Shown in pieces: positions 1-8,883 of a stretch of 64,000 nt of DNA. The stretch is from Acidovorax sp. A79 (lineage in GTDB: Bacteria; Pseudomonadota; Gammaproteobacteria; Burkholderiales; Burkholderiaceae_C), in contig NZ_AP028672.1 of NCBI RefSeq assembly GCF_041154505.1, forward strand, positions 4,504,501 through 4,568,500, in the 5' to 3' direction. Position numbers and translations under genes: made by a program. Within the stretch, counting starts at the first letter, position 1. Each line of letters starts with the position of its first letter. The notes beneath the pieces were generated by a model that was not told where the DNA came from, did not search any database, and saw nothing but the letters and a program-made list of their open reading frames with translations.

Positions 1-41
1 CCCGGGTCCGGTGCCGCAGCCTGTTGCAGACCTTTCTCTTC

Positions 42-1121
42 ATGACACCTTCAGAGCGTCCCGTTCCTGCCCGGCCCCACGGCCCCATCCACCTGGTGGT
101 GCCCCGGCGCCCCGGCGCCGACCTGGACCTGCTGCGCGCCAAGCTCGAGGGCGTCTCGGCCCTGCAGGCGCACAACCTGGTGTGGCACGTGCCGGACCAG
201 CGCGGCGACATCGTGGCGCTGGCGGGCGAGGCGGCGCATGCCGCGCGCGCCGACGGTGGCCTGGTGGTGGCCGCGGGCGGCGACGGCACCATCAACGCGG
301 TGGCCGCCGCGGTCCTGCGCCTGGGTGTGCCCATGGGGGTGGTGCCGATGGGCACCTTCAACTATTTCAGCCGCGAACACGGCCTGGCGCTGGACCCCGA
401 GGTGGCCGTGCAGGATCTGCTGCAGGCCCTGCATGCGGGCGACATGCGCCCCGTGCAGGTGGGCTATGTGAACCGCCAGCTGTTCGTGGTCAACGCCAGT
501 GTCGGCCTGTACCCCAAGCTGCTGGCCGAGCGCGAGAAGGCGTCGCGGCGCTTTGGCCGCTCGCGCCTGGTGGCCGTGGCGTCGGCGGTGTGGAGCATGT
601 TCCGGCCCGCGGCCGGCCGCCGCTGGCGTGTGGTGATGAAGACCCACGAGGGCGCACGGGACCGGCAGGAGGAGCACCTGGTCACCACGCTGTTCGTGGG
701 CAACAACCCGCTGCAGCTCGACCGCATGGGCCTGCCCCAGGCGCAGATGGTGGCCGATGGCGGCAAGATGGCCGTCGTGCTGCTGCAGCCCCAGGGCCGC
801 TGGGCCGTGGCGCGCACGGTGTGGAACGCGGCCACCGGCCAGCTCGACAGGGACGGCGCGGTGACCAGCGTGGCGTGCACGGAGCTGACGGTGGCCCCGG
901 CCAGCTGGCGCCCGCCGCAGGTCAAGGTGGCTTTCGACGGCGAGCGCGCGTGGATGGCGCCGCCCCTGCATTTCCGGATCAGCGCGCGGCCGCTGTGGCT
1001 GGTGGCCTCGTCCACTCTGATCCGTGACGATGCCTCCGCGCCCGCGCCGCCGGCTGCCATGCCCGTGCAGCACGAAGGGGCGCCGGCCGCCCCTCCGGTG
1101 GAAGGGATGCTGCCGGCATGA
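42..1121 (+). CDS. Diacylglycerol kinase-like lipid kinase (YegS/LCB5 family)
   Basis: This 359-residue protein carries the diacylglycerol-kinase catalytic fold. The nucleotide-binding motif GGDGT is at residues 79-83, and the second conserved segment PMGTFNYF is at 102-109. The C-terminal half is a beta-rich domain typical of the YegS/LCB5 group. Members phosphorylate diacylglycerol, phosphatidylglycerol or sphingoid bases at the membrane; the substrate cannot be read from the sequence. I chose ATG 42 over a TTG six codons upstream, because the family usually starts only a little before the first beta strand. The metallophosphoesterase starts 40 bp downstream on the same strand, so the two are probably co-transcribed. 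The upstream region lies outside the window. Confidence 0.85.
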   Translation: MTPSERPVPARPHGPIHLVVPRRPGADLDLLRAKLEGVSALQAHNLVWHVPDQRGDIVALAGEAAHAARADGGLVVAAGGDGTINAVAAAVLRLGVPMGVVPMGTFNYFSREHGLALDPEVAVQDLLQALHAGDMRPVQVGYVNRQLFVVNASVGLYPKLLAEREKASRRFGRSRLVAVASAVWSMFRPAAGRRWRVVMKTHEGARDRQEEHLVTTLFVGNNPLQLDRMGLPQAQMVADGGKMAVVLLQPQGRWAVARTVWNAATGQLDRDGAVTSVACTELTVAPASWRPPQVKVAFDGERAWMAPPLHFRISARPLWLVASSTLIRDDASAPAPPAAMPVQHEGAPAAPPVEGMLPA

Positions 1122-1161
1122 CGCAGCAGCCTGGCCGCCCAGCCCCGTTCGGAGAGTGCCC

Positions 1162-1950
1162 ATGGACGTTCTGATGCACCTGTCGGATCTGCATTTCGGG
1201 GCGCACGATCCCGACGTGTGCGCCGCGGCCCAGCGGCTGGCGCAGCGGCTGGGGGTGTCGATGGCGGTGGTGTCGGGCGACCTCACGCAGCGTGCCACCG
1301 CCAGCCAGTTCGAGCAGGCCGGGCGTTTTGTGCAGGGCCTGCACGCCCGCTCCACCCTGGTGCTCGCAGGCAACCATGACCTGCCGCTGTTTGCCTGGTG
1401 GATGCGCTGGGGGCGGTCGTACGAGCGTTTCGCGAGCCAGTTCGGGGTGGACCACGAACCCGTGCGGCAGGCGGGCGCGTTCTATGTGGTGGGCGTCAAC
1501 ACCACGCGTGCCTGGCGGCATGAACGCGGCAGCCTGTCGTCTGCCCAGATCCACCATGTGGCCGACCTCCTGGCCCGCGCCCCCCCCGATGCCTGGCGCA
1601 TCGTGGCCAGCCACCACCCCCTGGTGGCGCGCGATCCGGCCGACCGCGCGCACCGCCCCCACCGGGCCGACGAGGCCCTGCAGTGCTGGCGCTCCGCCGG
1701 TGCGCAGATGCTGCTGTCGGGCCACGCCCACCAGCCTGCGCTGCTCAATCCCCTGCCCGGGCTGTGGGCCAGCCACGCGGGCACCGCCGTGTCGTACCGC
1801 CTGCGCCACGGCAGCCCCAACAGCCTGGTGGTGCTGACGGTCGAGGCATCCGGCGCGGTGGAGGGCGGCTGGGCGCGCTATGCCGCCCGCTGGGACTACG
1901 ACGCGGCGTCGGGTGAATTCCAGCGCGTGCTGCGGCAGACCGTGGGCTAG
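1162..1950 (+). CDS. Calcineurin-like metallophosphoesterase
   Basis: The 262-residue protein has every metal-binding motif of the calcineurin-like phosphoesterase superfamily: DLH at residues 9-11, GDL at 39-41, GNHD at 70-73, then a HH pair and a C-terminal GHAH. It should bind a dinuclear metal centre and hydrolyse a phosphomonoester or phosphodiester. Its size and motif spacing resemble the CpdA/Icc (cAMP phosphodiesterase-like) branch. That is suggestive because the next gene is an adenylate cyclase, but it is not proof. ATG 1162 is preceded by GGAGAG about 6 bases upstream. The frame stays open further upstream, but that extension overlaps the lipid kinase gene and lacks family sequence. 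Confidence 0.88.
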   Translation: MDVLMHLSDLHFGAHDPDVCAAAQRLAQRLGVSMAVVSGDLTQRATASQFEQAGRFVQGLHARSTLVLAGNHDLPLFAWWMRWGRSYERFASQFGVDHEPVRQAGAFYVVGVNTTRAWRHERGSLSSAQIHHVADLLARAPPDAWRIVASHHPLVARDPADRAHRPHRADEALQCWRSAGAQMLLSGHAHQPALLNPLPGLWASHAGTAVSYRLRHGSPNSLVVLTVEASGAVEGGWARYAARWDYDAASGEFQRVLRQTVG

Positions 1951-1987
1951 GGCGGACGGTCCCGGCTCCGTGGCCAGGAAAACTGTT

Positions 1988-2041
1988 GCTATATTTTTGA
2001 TAGCTGCTGGCGCTTGAAGGGATAGCGCCAGAGGCTCGAAA
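1988..2041. repeat. Structured dispersed repeat, family 1, copy 1
   Basis: AT-rich left end GCTATATTTTTGATAGCTGC is followed by a stem-loop with GGCGCT and AGCGCC arms, then GAGGC. It lies 37 bp after the phosphoesterase stop codon. Copies with the same layout lie near 8.8, 26.8, 40.1, 49.1 and 50.9 kb. It is much more AT-rich than the surrounding DNA. Confidence 0.75.
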
Positions 2042-2136
2042 CATCTGAAGTGGCCGCCGCGCGCAGCGGTGGGCGCGCGTGCCCCGCACGCGGGTGCAGG
2101 CGGCGGTGTGGGCGGGCACCGGGGTGTTTTCACCGG

Positions 2137-2165
2137 TTGACCGGCCGGAGGGCGCCACCTATTCT
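2137..2165 (+). promoter_or_regulatory. Sigma-70-like promoter for the cyclase-PilZ gene
   Basis: TTGACC at 2137-2142 is separated by exactly 17 bp from TATTCT at 2160-2165, about 75 bp before the cyclase start codon. Five of six -35 bases and four of six -10 bases match consensus, notable in GC-rich DNA. Confidence 0.55.
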
Positions 2166-2240
2166 GGTGGCCTGGCGGGCGGGCCGTGCGGCGGATGCGG
2201 GGCCGGGCCGTGCCGCCGTTTTTGCAGCCTCTCGTCACTC

Positions 2241-3326
2241 ATGCACAAAGAATTCAACCACGATGCGGTGCGCCGGCTGCAGGCGCTGATCGAGCGGGAG
2301 ACCGGTGCGCCGCTGGGCGAAGGGGCGCAGGCCGAGATGGCGGCGATCCTGCGCGGCAGCGAATGCCCCGATGGCGCCGCCGCCGAAGGCCTGGCCGTGG
2401 CACCGCGCGAGGTCACCATCCTGCTGGCGGACCTGCGCGGCTTCACCGCGCTGTCGGGATCGCAGCCGGCGGCGGTGGTCATCGCGGCGCTCAACCGCTG
2501 TCTGGCGCGGCTGAGCGAGGTGGTGTTCAAGCACCAGGGCAGCATCGACAAGTTCATGGGCGACTCGATCATGGTGCTGTTCGGCGCGCCCATGGGGCGC
2601 GACGACGACGTGGACCGCGCGCTGCTGTGCGCGGTGGAGATGCAGATCGCCATGCGTGACCTGAATCTGGAGCACCTGCGCGAACGCCTGCCGCAGGTGT
2701 TTCTGGGCATTGGCGTGAACACCGGCAACGTGATGGCGGGGCGCTTCGGGTCGGAGCTGTATTCCGAATACACGGTCATCGGCGAAGAGGTGAACCTTGC
2801 CTCGCGCATCGAGGCCTTCAGCCTGCGCGGGCAGGTGCTGATCAGCGAGGCCACCTACCAGCGCTGCTGGGGCCTGGTGTCGGCCACCGCGCCCATGCAG
2901 GTGTACGTGAAGGGCCGCGTGCAGCCGGTGAGCCTGCGCGAGCTGGTGGCGATCCCCTCGCACAAGCTCAAGGTGCCGCGCCAGGAGTTCCGCCGCAGCC
3001 ACCGCGTGGACACGCGCCTGCCCTGCCTGTGCCAGCGCATGCAGGACAAGATCATCGTGCCGCACATCGTGCACGCCGCCATCCGCGACATCGGCTACCA
3101 CGGCCTGCTGATCGAGGTGGCGGAGCCGGTGGCGCTGCACAGCGAGGTGAAGGTGGAGTTCGACCTCACGCTCGTGGACTACCACGCCACCGACGTGTAT
3201 GCGCGCGTGGTCACGCTCAAGCCCGAGCGCGAGCAGTGGCTGGCCGGGCTGGAGTTCACCTCGATCAGCCCCGAGTGCAACGCCAAGGTGCAGATGTTCG
3301 TGCAGCTGCTGGTGGCGGCGCGGTAG
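2241..3326 (+). CDS. Class III adenylate cyclase with C-terminal PilZ domain
   Basis: The 361-residue protein has a class III nucleotidyl cyclase domain (about residues 54-235) followed by a PilZ-like domain (about 248-355). The cyclase looks complete: metal-binding D64 and D108, adenine-specifying K104 and T178, and transition-state N185 and R189. The K/T pair predicts ATP rather than GTP as substrate. The PilZ part has RxxxR at 251-255. Its second motif reads D-x-G-x-x-G (283-288) instead of D/N-x-S-x-x-G, so c-di-GMP binding is plausible but uncertain. No membrane segment is visible. The start at ATG 2241 lacks a clear ribosome-binding site; the open frame continues upstream in low-quality sequence. 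If both domains work, c-di-GMP would control cAMP synthesis. Confidence 0.85.
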   Translation: MHKEFNHDAVRRLQALIERETGAPLGEGAQAEMAAILRGSECPDGAAAEGLAVAPREVTILLADLRGFTALSGSQPAAVVIAALNRCLARLSEVVFKHQGSIDKFMGDSIMVLFGAPMGRDDDVDRALLCAVEMQIAMRDLNLEHLRERLPQVFLGIGVNTGNVMAGRFGSELYSEYTVIGEEVNLASRIEAFSLRGQVLISEATYQRCWGLVSATAPMQVYVKGRVQPVSLRELVAIPSHKLKVPRQEFRRSHRVDTRLPCLCQRMQDKIIVPHIVHAAIRDIGYHGLLIEVAEPVALHSEVKVEFDLTLVDYHATDVYARVVTLKPEREQWLAGLEFTSISPECNAKVQMFVQLLVAAR

Positions 3327-3412
3327 CCGCAGCCTGGGCCGGCAAGGATTCCGCGGGCGGCCTCGCTGGAACCGGCGCGGGGGCGGCGCCTGCGGGGTGG
3401 CACGCGCCGCTC

Positions 3413-4141
3413 TCAGCAGCCCAGCATCCGCGCCAGGTCGTTCAGGTCGGTGGCATGCAGATCGTTGCCGGGCTGGGGCGACCCGTCCTTGGGCCGTGCC
3501 TTGCCGAGTTCGTGCGGGCGCTCGATGTAGGCGGTGCGCAGGCCGCAGGCGCGTGCGGCCGCCAGGTCGTCGTGGTGGGTGGCCACCAGCGCCACCTGTC
3601 CGGGCCGCAGGTCGAACACGCGCGCCACGCCCAGGTAGGTGTCGGGGCTGGGTTTGTAGGCCTTGAACACTTCCGCGCTCAGCACGCAATCCCACGGCAG
3701 CCCCGCGCGCTTGGCCATGTGCGTGAGCAGGCTGATGTTGCCGTTGGACAGCGTCGTGAGGATGAAGCGGGTTTTGAGCCGCGTGAGGCCCGCCACGCTG
3801 TCGGGCCACGGGTCCAGCCGCTGCCACACATGGTTCAGGTGCTGGCGCTCGGCCTCTGCCAGGTGGGCGAGGCCGAAGCGCGGCAGGATGCCGTCGAGGA
3901 TGCCCCGGTGCAGCGCGTCGATGCGCGTCCAGCCCTGCTCGCCGCGCATCACCCGCGCCATGGCCGGCTGGTAGCCGCTGCGCCAGGCGATGGCGAACGC
4001 GTCGCCGTCGATGGCCGGGTACAGCGCCTGCATCTCGCGCACGATGCTGCCGTGCCAGTCCACCACGGTGCCGAAGATGTCGAAGGCCAGCACCTTCACG
4101 CTGCTGGCGATGGGGTCTGCCGTGCTCTGGGTCGTCGTCAT
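3413..4141 (-). CDS. Haloacid dehalogenase, type II (HAD superfamily)
   Basis: The 242-residue protein has the HAD nucleophile motif in DIFGTVVDW near residue 20, motif II Ser in TTLSNGN, the Lys of KPSPDTY, and an acidic motif III in ATHHDD. Length and motif wording match the type II 2-haloacid dehalogenase group, which replaces halogen by hydroxyl with inversion at C2. Many relatives have untested substrates, so small phosphorylated or halogenated acids are both possible. AGGACC lies about 5 bases before the start. It converges on the cyclase gene, with 86 bp between the two ends, and is divergent from the MFS gene. Confidence 0.82.
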   Translation of the reverse strand: MTTTQSTADPIASSVKVLAFDIFGTVVDWHGSIVREMQALYPAIDGDAFAIAWRSGYQPAMARVMRGEQGWTRIDALHRGILDGILPRFGLAHLAEAERQHLNHVWQRLDPWPDSVAGLTRLKTRFILTTLSNGNISLLTHMAKRAGLPWDCVLSAEVFKAYKPSPDTYLGVARVFDLRPGQVALVATHHDDLAAARACGLRTAYIERPHELGKARPKDGSPQPGNDLHATDLNDLARMLGC

Positions 4142-4383
4142 TCGCGGTCCTGGGTGGGGAGGAAGGAAGGGCGGGGTCGGGGCGTCAGCGTAGCAGCCTT
4201 GCGTGTTGGGCCGGTGTGCCGGGGTTGCACATGCCCTCGCCCCTGCAGGGCAGCGCGGGGCGTGCTATGGTTACAAAAATCGGGTTTACCCCCGTAACTG
4301 CGTTTCTTCTCCACCCCCGTCCATCGCCTGCCGCCCGCCGCCTGCCGGTGGAGCGCCCCTTTGTTGCTGTTGCTCCTGCTGCC

Positions 4384-5613
4384 ATGACCGCGCCCCTGAC
4401 TCCCACGTCGTTCCTCGCCCACGCCCCGACCGACGACCGCACCCTGGTGCGCGCCGTGCTGGCCCTGGGGGTCGGCGGCTTTTCCATCGGCACGGGCGAA
4501 TTCGTGATCATGGGCCTGCTGCCCGAGGTGGCGCGCGACATCGGCGTCAGCATTCCGCAGGCCGGCCACGTCATCAGCGCCTATGCGCTGGGCGTGGTGG
4601 TCGGTGCACCGGTGCTGGCCGTGCTGTGCGCCCACTGGGGGCGGCGCGCGCTGCTCATGGCGCTGATGGTGGTGTATGCGCTGGGCAACTTCGCATCGGC
4701 GCTGGCGCCGGGCTACCTGTCGCTCAGCGCCATGCGGTTGTTCACCGGTTTGCCGCACGGCACCTACTTCGGCGTGGCCGCCCTCGTGGCCGCGGCCCTG
4801 GCGCCACCGGGGCGCCGCGCGCGCGCCGTGGGCTGGGTCATGCTGGGGCTGACCACGGCCACCCTGGTGGGCGTGCCCATCGCGGCGGCCCTGGGCGAAT
4901 ACTTCGGCTGGCGCGCGGCGTTCGTCTTCGTAGGGCTCATCGCCGTGGCCGCGGTGGTCATGGTGCGCCTGTGGGTGCCCGACATGCCCGCATCGCACGG
5001 CGCCAGCCCCCTGCGCGAACTGGGCGCGCTGGCGCGCAAGCAGGTGTGGTTCACCCTGGGCATCGGCGCCATCGGCTTTGGCGGCATGTTCGCGGTGTTC
5101 AGCTACATCAAGCCCACGCTGCTGGAGGTGGCCGGCATGCCGCCCGCGCTCATGCCTTTCGTGCTCTCGCTCTTCGGCCTGGGCATGGTGGCGGGCAACA
5201 TCGTGGGCTCGCGCATGGCCGACAAGGCCCTCATGCCCGCCATCGGCAAGGTGCTGCTGTGGTCCATCGCGGTGCTGGCGCTGTTCGTGCCCGCCGCGCA
5301 CCACCCCGTCACCGCCGCGCTGGCCACCTTCTTCCTGGGCACGCTGGTCGCCATTGGCCCCGCGCTGCAGATCCGCCTGATGGACGTGGCGGGCGACGCG
5401 CAGACCCTGGCCGCCGCGCTCAACCACTCGGCCTTCAACGCCGCCAACGCGCTCGGTGCCTGGCTCGGCGGCGTGGCGATTTCCGCCGGCATGGGCTGGA
5501 CATCCACTGGCTGGGTGGGCGTGCTGCTGGGCATCGGCGGCGTGGGCATGTTCGCGTGGTCGATGGGCAGCGAGCGGAACACGCAGCGCGCCACGGCGGG
5601 CCTCAAGGCCTGA
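4384..5613 (+). CDS. MFS transporter, AraJ/SotB-type sugar or drug efflux
   Basis: The 409-residue protein is very hydrophobic, with about twelve membrane segments. It has the first-helix signature GTGEFVIMGLLPEVA and the basic loop after helix 2 (HWGRR) typical of the DHA1 AraJ/YdeA/SotB group. Such proteins export arabinose-like sugars, drugs or purine nucleosides by proton antiport; which one applies here is unknown. I chose ATG 4384 because the first helix follows about 25 residues later. An upstream in-frame ATG (4216) would add 56 residues unlike the family. The 240-bp region before the start is shared with the divergent dehalogenase gene. Confidence 0.82.
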   Translation: MTAPLTPTSFLAHAPTDDRTLVRAVLALGVGGFSIGTGEFVIMGLLPEVARDIGVSIPQAGHVISAYALGVVVGAPVLAVLCAHWGRRALLMALMVVYALGNFASALAPGYLSLSAMRLFTGLPHGTYFGVAALVAAALAPPGRRARAVGWVMLGLTTATLVGVPIAAALGEYFGWRAAFVFVGLIAVAAVVMVRLWVPDMPASHGASPLRELGALARKQVWFTLGIGAIGFGGMFAVFSYIKPTLLEVAGMPPALMPFVLSLFGLGMVAGNIVGSRMADKALMPAIGKVLLWSIAVLALFVPAAHHPVTAALATFFLGTLVAIGPALQIRLMDVAGDAQTLAAALNHSAFNAANALGAWLGGVAISAGMGWTSTGWVGVLLGIGGVGMFAWSMGSERNTQRATAGLKA

Positions 5614-5682
5614 GCGTAGCGGCGGCGCTACAGCGCCGCCCTCTGCAGACCGGCCACCGCGTTCTGCGTTACAGTGAACGCG

Positions 5683-5702
5683 GGCCAACCCCATTGTTGG
5701 CC
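5683..5702. promoter_or_regulatory. Inverted repeat upstream of alaC
   Basis: Perfect 7-bp arms GGCCAAC and GTTGGCC are separated by CCCATT, 45 bp before the alaC start. It could be an operator or a leader hairpin; the sequence alone does not decide. Confidence 0.35.
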
Positions 5703-5747
5703 ACGTCGCTCGGACGGTTCCGGGCGCTTACGTGAAAGTTCACCAGC

Positions 5748-6974
5748 ATGTCTTCTTCTCAGGGCAAGCGCCGTTTTGCGCGCATCGATCGCCTCCCTCC
5801 CTACGTCTTCAACATCACGGCCGAGCTGAAACTGGCTGCCCGCCGCCGGGGCGAAGACATCATCGACATGAGCATGGGCAACCCCGATGGCGCGACCCCG
5901 CCGCACATCGTGGCCAAGCTCACCGAGGTGGCCCAGCGGCCCGACACCCACGGCTACTCCGCCAGCAAGGGCATCCCCCGCCTGCGCCGCGCCATCAGCC
6001 ACTGGTACAAGGACCGCTACGCGGTGGACATCAACCCCGACACGGAAGCCATCGTCACCATCGGCTCCAAGGAAGGGCTGGCCCACCTGATGCTGGCCAC
6101 GCTGGACCGGGGCGACACCGTGCTCGTGCCCGACCCGAGCTATCCCATCCACATCTACGGCGCGGTGATCGCCGGGGCCGACATCCGCAGCGTGCCCGTG
6201 GCGCCCGACGTGGACTTCTTCGCCGAGCTGGAGAAAGCCATCCGTGGCAGCTACCCCAAGCCCAAGATGATGATCTTCGGCTTTCCCAGCAACCCCACGG
6301 CGCAGTGCGTGGAGCTGTCGTTCTTCGAGCGCGTGATCGCCCTGGCCAAGAAGCACGACATCCTGGTGGTGCACGACCTGGCCTATGCCGACATCGTGTA
6401 CGACGGCTACCGCGCCCCCAGCATCATGGAAGTGCCCGGCGCCAAGGACGTGGCCGTGGAGTTCTTCACCCTCTCCAAAAGCTACAACATGGCCGGCTGG
6501 CGCGTGGGCTTCATGGTCGGCAACCCCGACCTCGTGGCCGCGCTCGCGCGCATCAAGAGCTACCACGACTACGGCACCTTCACCCCCCTGCAGGTGGCCG
6601 CCATCGCCGCGCTGGAGGGCGACCAGCAGTGCGTGAAAGACATCGCCGCCCAATACCAGCGCCGCCGCGACGTGCTCTACAAGGGCCTCACGGAGTCGGG
6701 CTGGGCCGTGGACTGCCCCAAGGCCAGCATGTACATCTGGGCCCGCATTCCCGAGCCCTACCGCGCCCTGGGCTCCCTCGAATTCGCGCGCCAGCTGCTC
6801 GACAAGGCCAAGGTCTGCGTCTCGCCCGGCATCGGCTTCGGCGACCAGGGCGACGAGTACGTGCGCTTCGCCCTCATCGAGAACGAGGCCCGCATCCGCC
6901 AGGCGGTGCGCGGCATCCGCGCGATGTTCAAGGCCGATGGTTTGCTGAAGGTGCCTGCGGCCACGGCGGCCTGA
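5748..6974 (+). CDS. alaC: Alanine-forming class I aminotransferase AlaC
   Basis: The 408-residue protein is a PLP-dependent fold-type I aminotransferase. The cofactor lysine is K244 in [13 protein letters not shown]. Other family features are the N-terminal [10 protein letters not shown] segment, [10 protein letters not shown] near residues 43-52 and the substrate-binding arginine region near VRFALIENE. These match AlaC (YfdZ), which makes alanine from pyruvate and glutamate. The enzyme is cytosolic. The gene stands alone between an MFS exporter and an IPTL-CTERM protein. In related genomes I would expect homoserine dehydrogenase next to it; that gene is not here. Confidence 0.9.
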   Translation: MSSSQGKRRFARIDRLPPYVFNITAELKLAARRRGEDIIDMSMGNPDGATPPHIVAKLTEVAQRPDTHGYSASKGIPRLRRAISHWYKDRYAVDINPDTEAIVTIGSKEGLAHLMLATLDRGDTVLVPDPSYPIHIYGAVIAGADIRSVPVAPDVDFFAELEKAIRGSYPKPKMMIFGFPSNPTAQCVELSFFERVIALAKKHDILVVHDLAYADIVYDGYRAPSIMEVPGAKDVAVEFFTLSKSYNMAGWRVGFMVGNPDLVAALARIKSYHDYGTFTPLQVAAIAALEGDQQCVKDIAAQYQRRRDVLYKGLTESGWAVDCPKASMYIWARIPEPYRALGSLEFARQLLDKAKVCVSPGIGFGDQGDEYVRFALIENEARIRQAVRGIRAMFKADGLLKVPAATAA

Positions 6975-7145
6975 GGCCTGCCGAAAACGCCCGCCGGGAT
7001 GGCGGCTGCTTTCGAAGCGGGCCCCGGCGGGACGGGCCGCCGCTGATCGGGCGGCTTCATGGGGGCCCATCGGCGTATAGGTATTGCGGGCGAATGCCTA
7101 TACGATCCCTCTCCTGTTGTTTCACAAAACGCGGAGGGGGGGTCC

Positions 7146-7856
7146 ATGAAGGAATGTATGAAGAATTGGCTCGCGGCGCTGGTGATGCTGTGCGCCGCAG
7201 CCGTGGCCCATGCGCAGCCCACGACCTACGTGGCCACCGCGACCGGCAACTACAACCTGTTCATCGATTTCACCCTGTGTGTGACGGGCCCCTGCCAGAA
7301 CTTCAATACAAGCATGGGCGCATCAGGCTCGTTCACAACCTCCGCCCCGCTGGCGGCCAATCTCTCTGCCGCGAACGTGGCGCCCCTGGTCACGGCCTTC
7401 AGCTTCTCGGATGGCATCAATACCTATTCCAGTGCAGACCCGGCCGTCCGCATCTTCTTTTTCAACGTGTCCACCAACGCCTCCGGCGCCATCACCACCA
7501 CGAACATCCGGATCCAGCGCTGGCTGACCGGAACCTCTCCCCATGTGCCGGGTGACCGGCATTCCTGGGTCTTGTTCCTGGCAACAGGGGAAGCCGACCA
7601 CAACGCGCAGTGCCTCACCGTCGGCGCCTCGCCCGCGGGTGTGCCGGATTCATGCGTTCTCGTCCTGGGTGCCGACACCAGCCGGTCGCTGGCATTTGGT
7701 TCCGCCCGGGCCTGGGCCGTAGCGCCCTCTGCCGTCACCGCTGTTCCCACCCTGGCCGAATGGAGCCTGGTCCTGATGGCCGTGTTCATGGCGATTGCCG
7801 CCTTGGTGGCACTGCGCCATCGTTCCCGGGCCAGCGCAGGCTCCGTGCCCTCCTGA
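7146..7856 (+). CDS. IPTL-CTERM sorted surface protein A
   Basis: The 236-residue protein has an N-terminal signal peptide ending in AHAQ (about residue 24), a middle domain of about 165 residues, and a C-terminal tail. The tail is VPTLAEWS, a hydrophobic helix, then a basic end with RHRSR, which is the IPTL-CTERM signal recognised by exosortase-like enzymes. The middle domain has no function I recognise. It has a CVTGPCQNF cysteine pair and a conserved FSFSDG-x-x-TYSSADP segment, both shared with the minus-strand protein at 31280-31957. ATG 7146 follows GGAGGGGGG; a second ATG four codons on is also possible. No exosortase gene is in the window. It converges with ureD. Confidence 0.75.
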   Translation: MKECMKNWLAALVMLCAAAVAHAQPTTYVATATGNYNLFIDFTLCVTGPCQNFNTSMGASGSFTTSAPLAANLSAANVAPLVTAFSFSDGINTYSSADPAVRIFFFNVSTNASGAITTTNIRIQRWLTGTSPHVPGDRHSWVLFLATGEADHNAQCLTVGASPAGVPDSCVLVLGADTSRSLAFGSARAWAVAPSAVTAVPTLAEWSLVLMAVFMAIAALVALRHRSRASAGSVPS

Positions 7857-7891
7857 CGGGAGGCGGCCTGGCCCCGCCGGGCGCAGCACTG

Positions 7892-7957
7892 CGGCCGGGT
7901 TTCGGCCGTGCCGTGTGTGCCGCCCTGGCCAGGCCGGGCCAGCAGGCCTGCTGGCCC
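7892..7957. terminator. Hairpins between convergent IPTL protein gene and ureD
   Basis: Two perfect inverted repeats lie here: CGGCCG arms around GGTTT at 7892-7908, and a 22-bp palindrome without loop at 7936-7957 (arm GGGCCAGCAGG and its complement) that touches the ureD stop codon. There is no T-run on either strand, so termination is inferred from position only. Confidence 0.4.
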
Positions 7958-8787
7958 TACATGGCCCAGATGCGGGGCGCTTCGCCCTCCAATTCCCACA
8001 GCACCTCCCGCCAGGCCATGCGCACGGCCTTGAGCAACTGCATCGCGGGCTCCACCTGTGGCGCCAGCACGCGCAGCACGACCATCTGCGCATTGGGGCT
8101 GGTGGCGCCGGCGCTGGCCTGGAGTGCATGGCCGTCCACCATGGCGCGCGCGGCGTCCAGGGCGGCGTCGCGGCGGGGGCGGTCCAGCGGGGTGCCGGCG
8201 GCAAAGAACAGGCTGGCCAGGCAGCGGTGCCCCGCCAGGCCCAGGGGACTGTTCAGCAGGCGCTGGTCGGCCGCGTCGATCACGCCGCGCTCCAGCCACA
8301 GGCCGGGCACTTCGAGGTGCTGTGCGAAGCGGCCGGTGTCGAACGGCTGGTTGGCGTGGGGCAGGCCCAGGGCCGTGACGTCCCAGCCCATGCATTCGGC
8401 GCCGGGGGCGAGGTTCAGCGTGAGGTGGTTCTCGGCATTGCAGGCGCTGTAGCACAGCGCCTCCAGCGGCAGCCATTCGAGCCGGGCACCCTCGGCCAGG
8501 GTGAGGTGGCTGCGCTGCAGCGCCAGCGGGCCGGTGGATCGGTAAAAGCGCGTGGCGCCCGGTGTGGTGACGAGGCCGTGCGCGCCCGGGCCCACGGTGG
8601 CGGTGATGTCCAGCGTGTCGCCGCCCACCAGTCCGCCGGGCGGATGCACCAGCACGTTGTGGCAAATCGCGTCGCCTTCGGGGTACAGGCTCTGCAGGAT
8701 GCGCAGCGGTCCGCTGTGCTCGTGGCGCGCCACGGTGCGGGCGTTTTCTACCGAGTAGTTCAGCTGCAGGCGCGCGTGCCAGGGCAT
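7957..8787 (-). CDS. ureD: Urease accessory protein UreD (orphan)
   Basis: The 276-residue protein matches UreD (UreH) along its length. The conserved stretch HPPGGLVGGDTL is near residues 48-59, with TTPGATRFYRS near 80 and the LEWLPLEALCY region near 104. UreD forms a complex with UreF and UreG that loads nickel into apo-urease in the cytosol. In most proteobacteria it begins the ureDABC operon, but here it is followed by a convergent unrelated gene and no urease structural gene is visible. The upstream neighbour is a nucleobase deaminase on the same strand. A link to urea released from allantoate is possible but would need ureABC elsewhere. A weak ribosome-binding site precedes the start. 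Confidence 0.88.
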   Translation of the reverse strand: MPWHARLQLNYSVENARTVARHEHSGPLRILQSLYPEGDAICHNVLVHPPGGLVGGDTLDITATVGPGAHGLVTTPGATRFYRSTGPLALQRSHLTLAEGARLEWLPLEALCYSACNAENHLTLNLAPGAECMGWDVTALGLPHANQPFDTGRFAQHLEVPGLWLERGVIDAADQRLLNSPLGLAGHRCLASLFFAAGTPLDRPRRDAALDAARAMVDGHALQASAGATSPNAQMVVLRVLAPQVEPAMQLLKAVRMAWREVLWELEGEAPRIWAM

Positions 8788-8799
8788 GGTGCGGGTGTC

Positions 8800-8853
8800 T
8801 TTTGCTATTAAATAAGTAGCTGATTATGCCCCGTGGGCAAGCGGTGACGGCCC
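8800..8853. repeat. Structured dispersed repeat, family 1, copy 2
   Basis: GCTATTAAATAAGTAGCTGA is followed by a GCCC/GGGC hairpin, AAGCG and GGCCC. It has the layout of the other copies but a more diverged stem. It sits between the end of the deaminase gene and the ureD start, 13 bp upstream of ureD. Confidence 0.6.
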
Positions 8854-8883
8854 AGGCGCCGGGCCCTGGCGAAGCCTTCTCGC

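Noticed and set aside
7957-8787. A full urease operon
   Set aside because: Only ureD is present. No alpha, beta or gamma subunit and no UreE, UreF or UreG can be found on either side.
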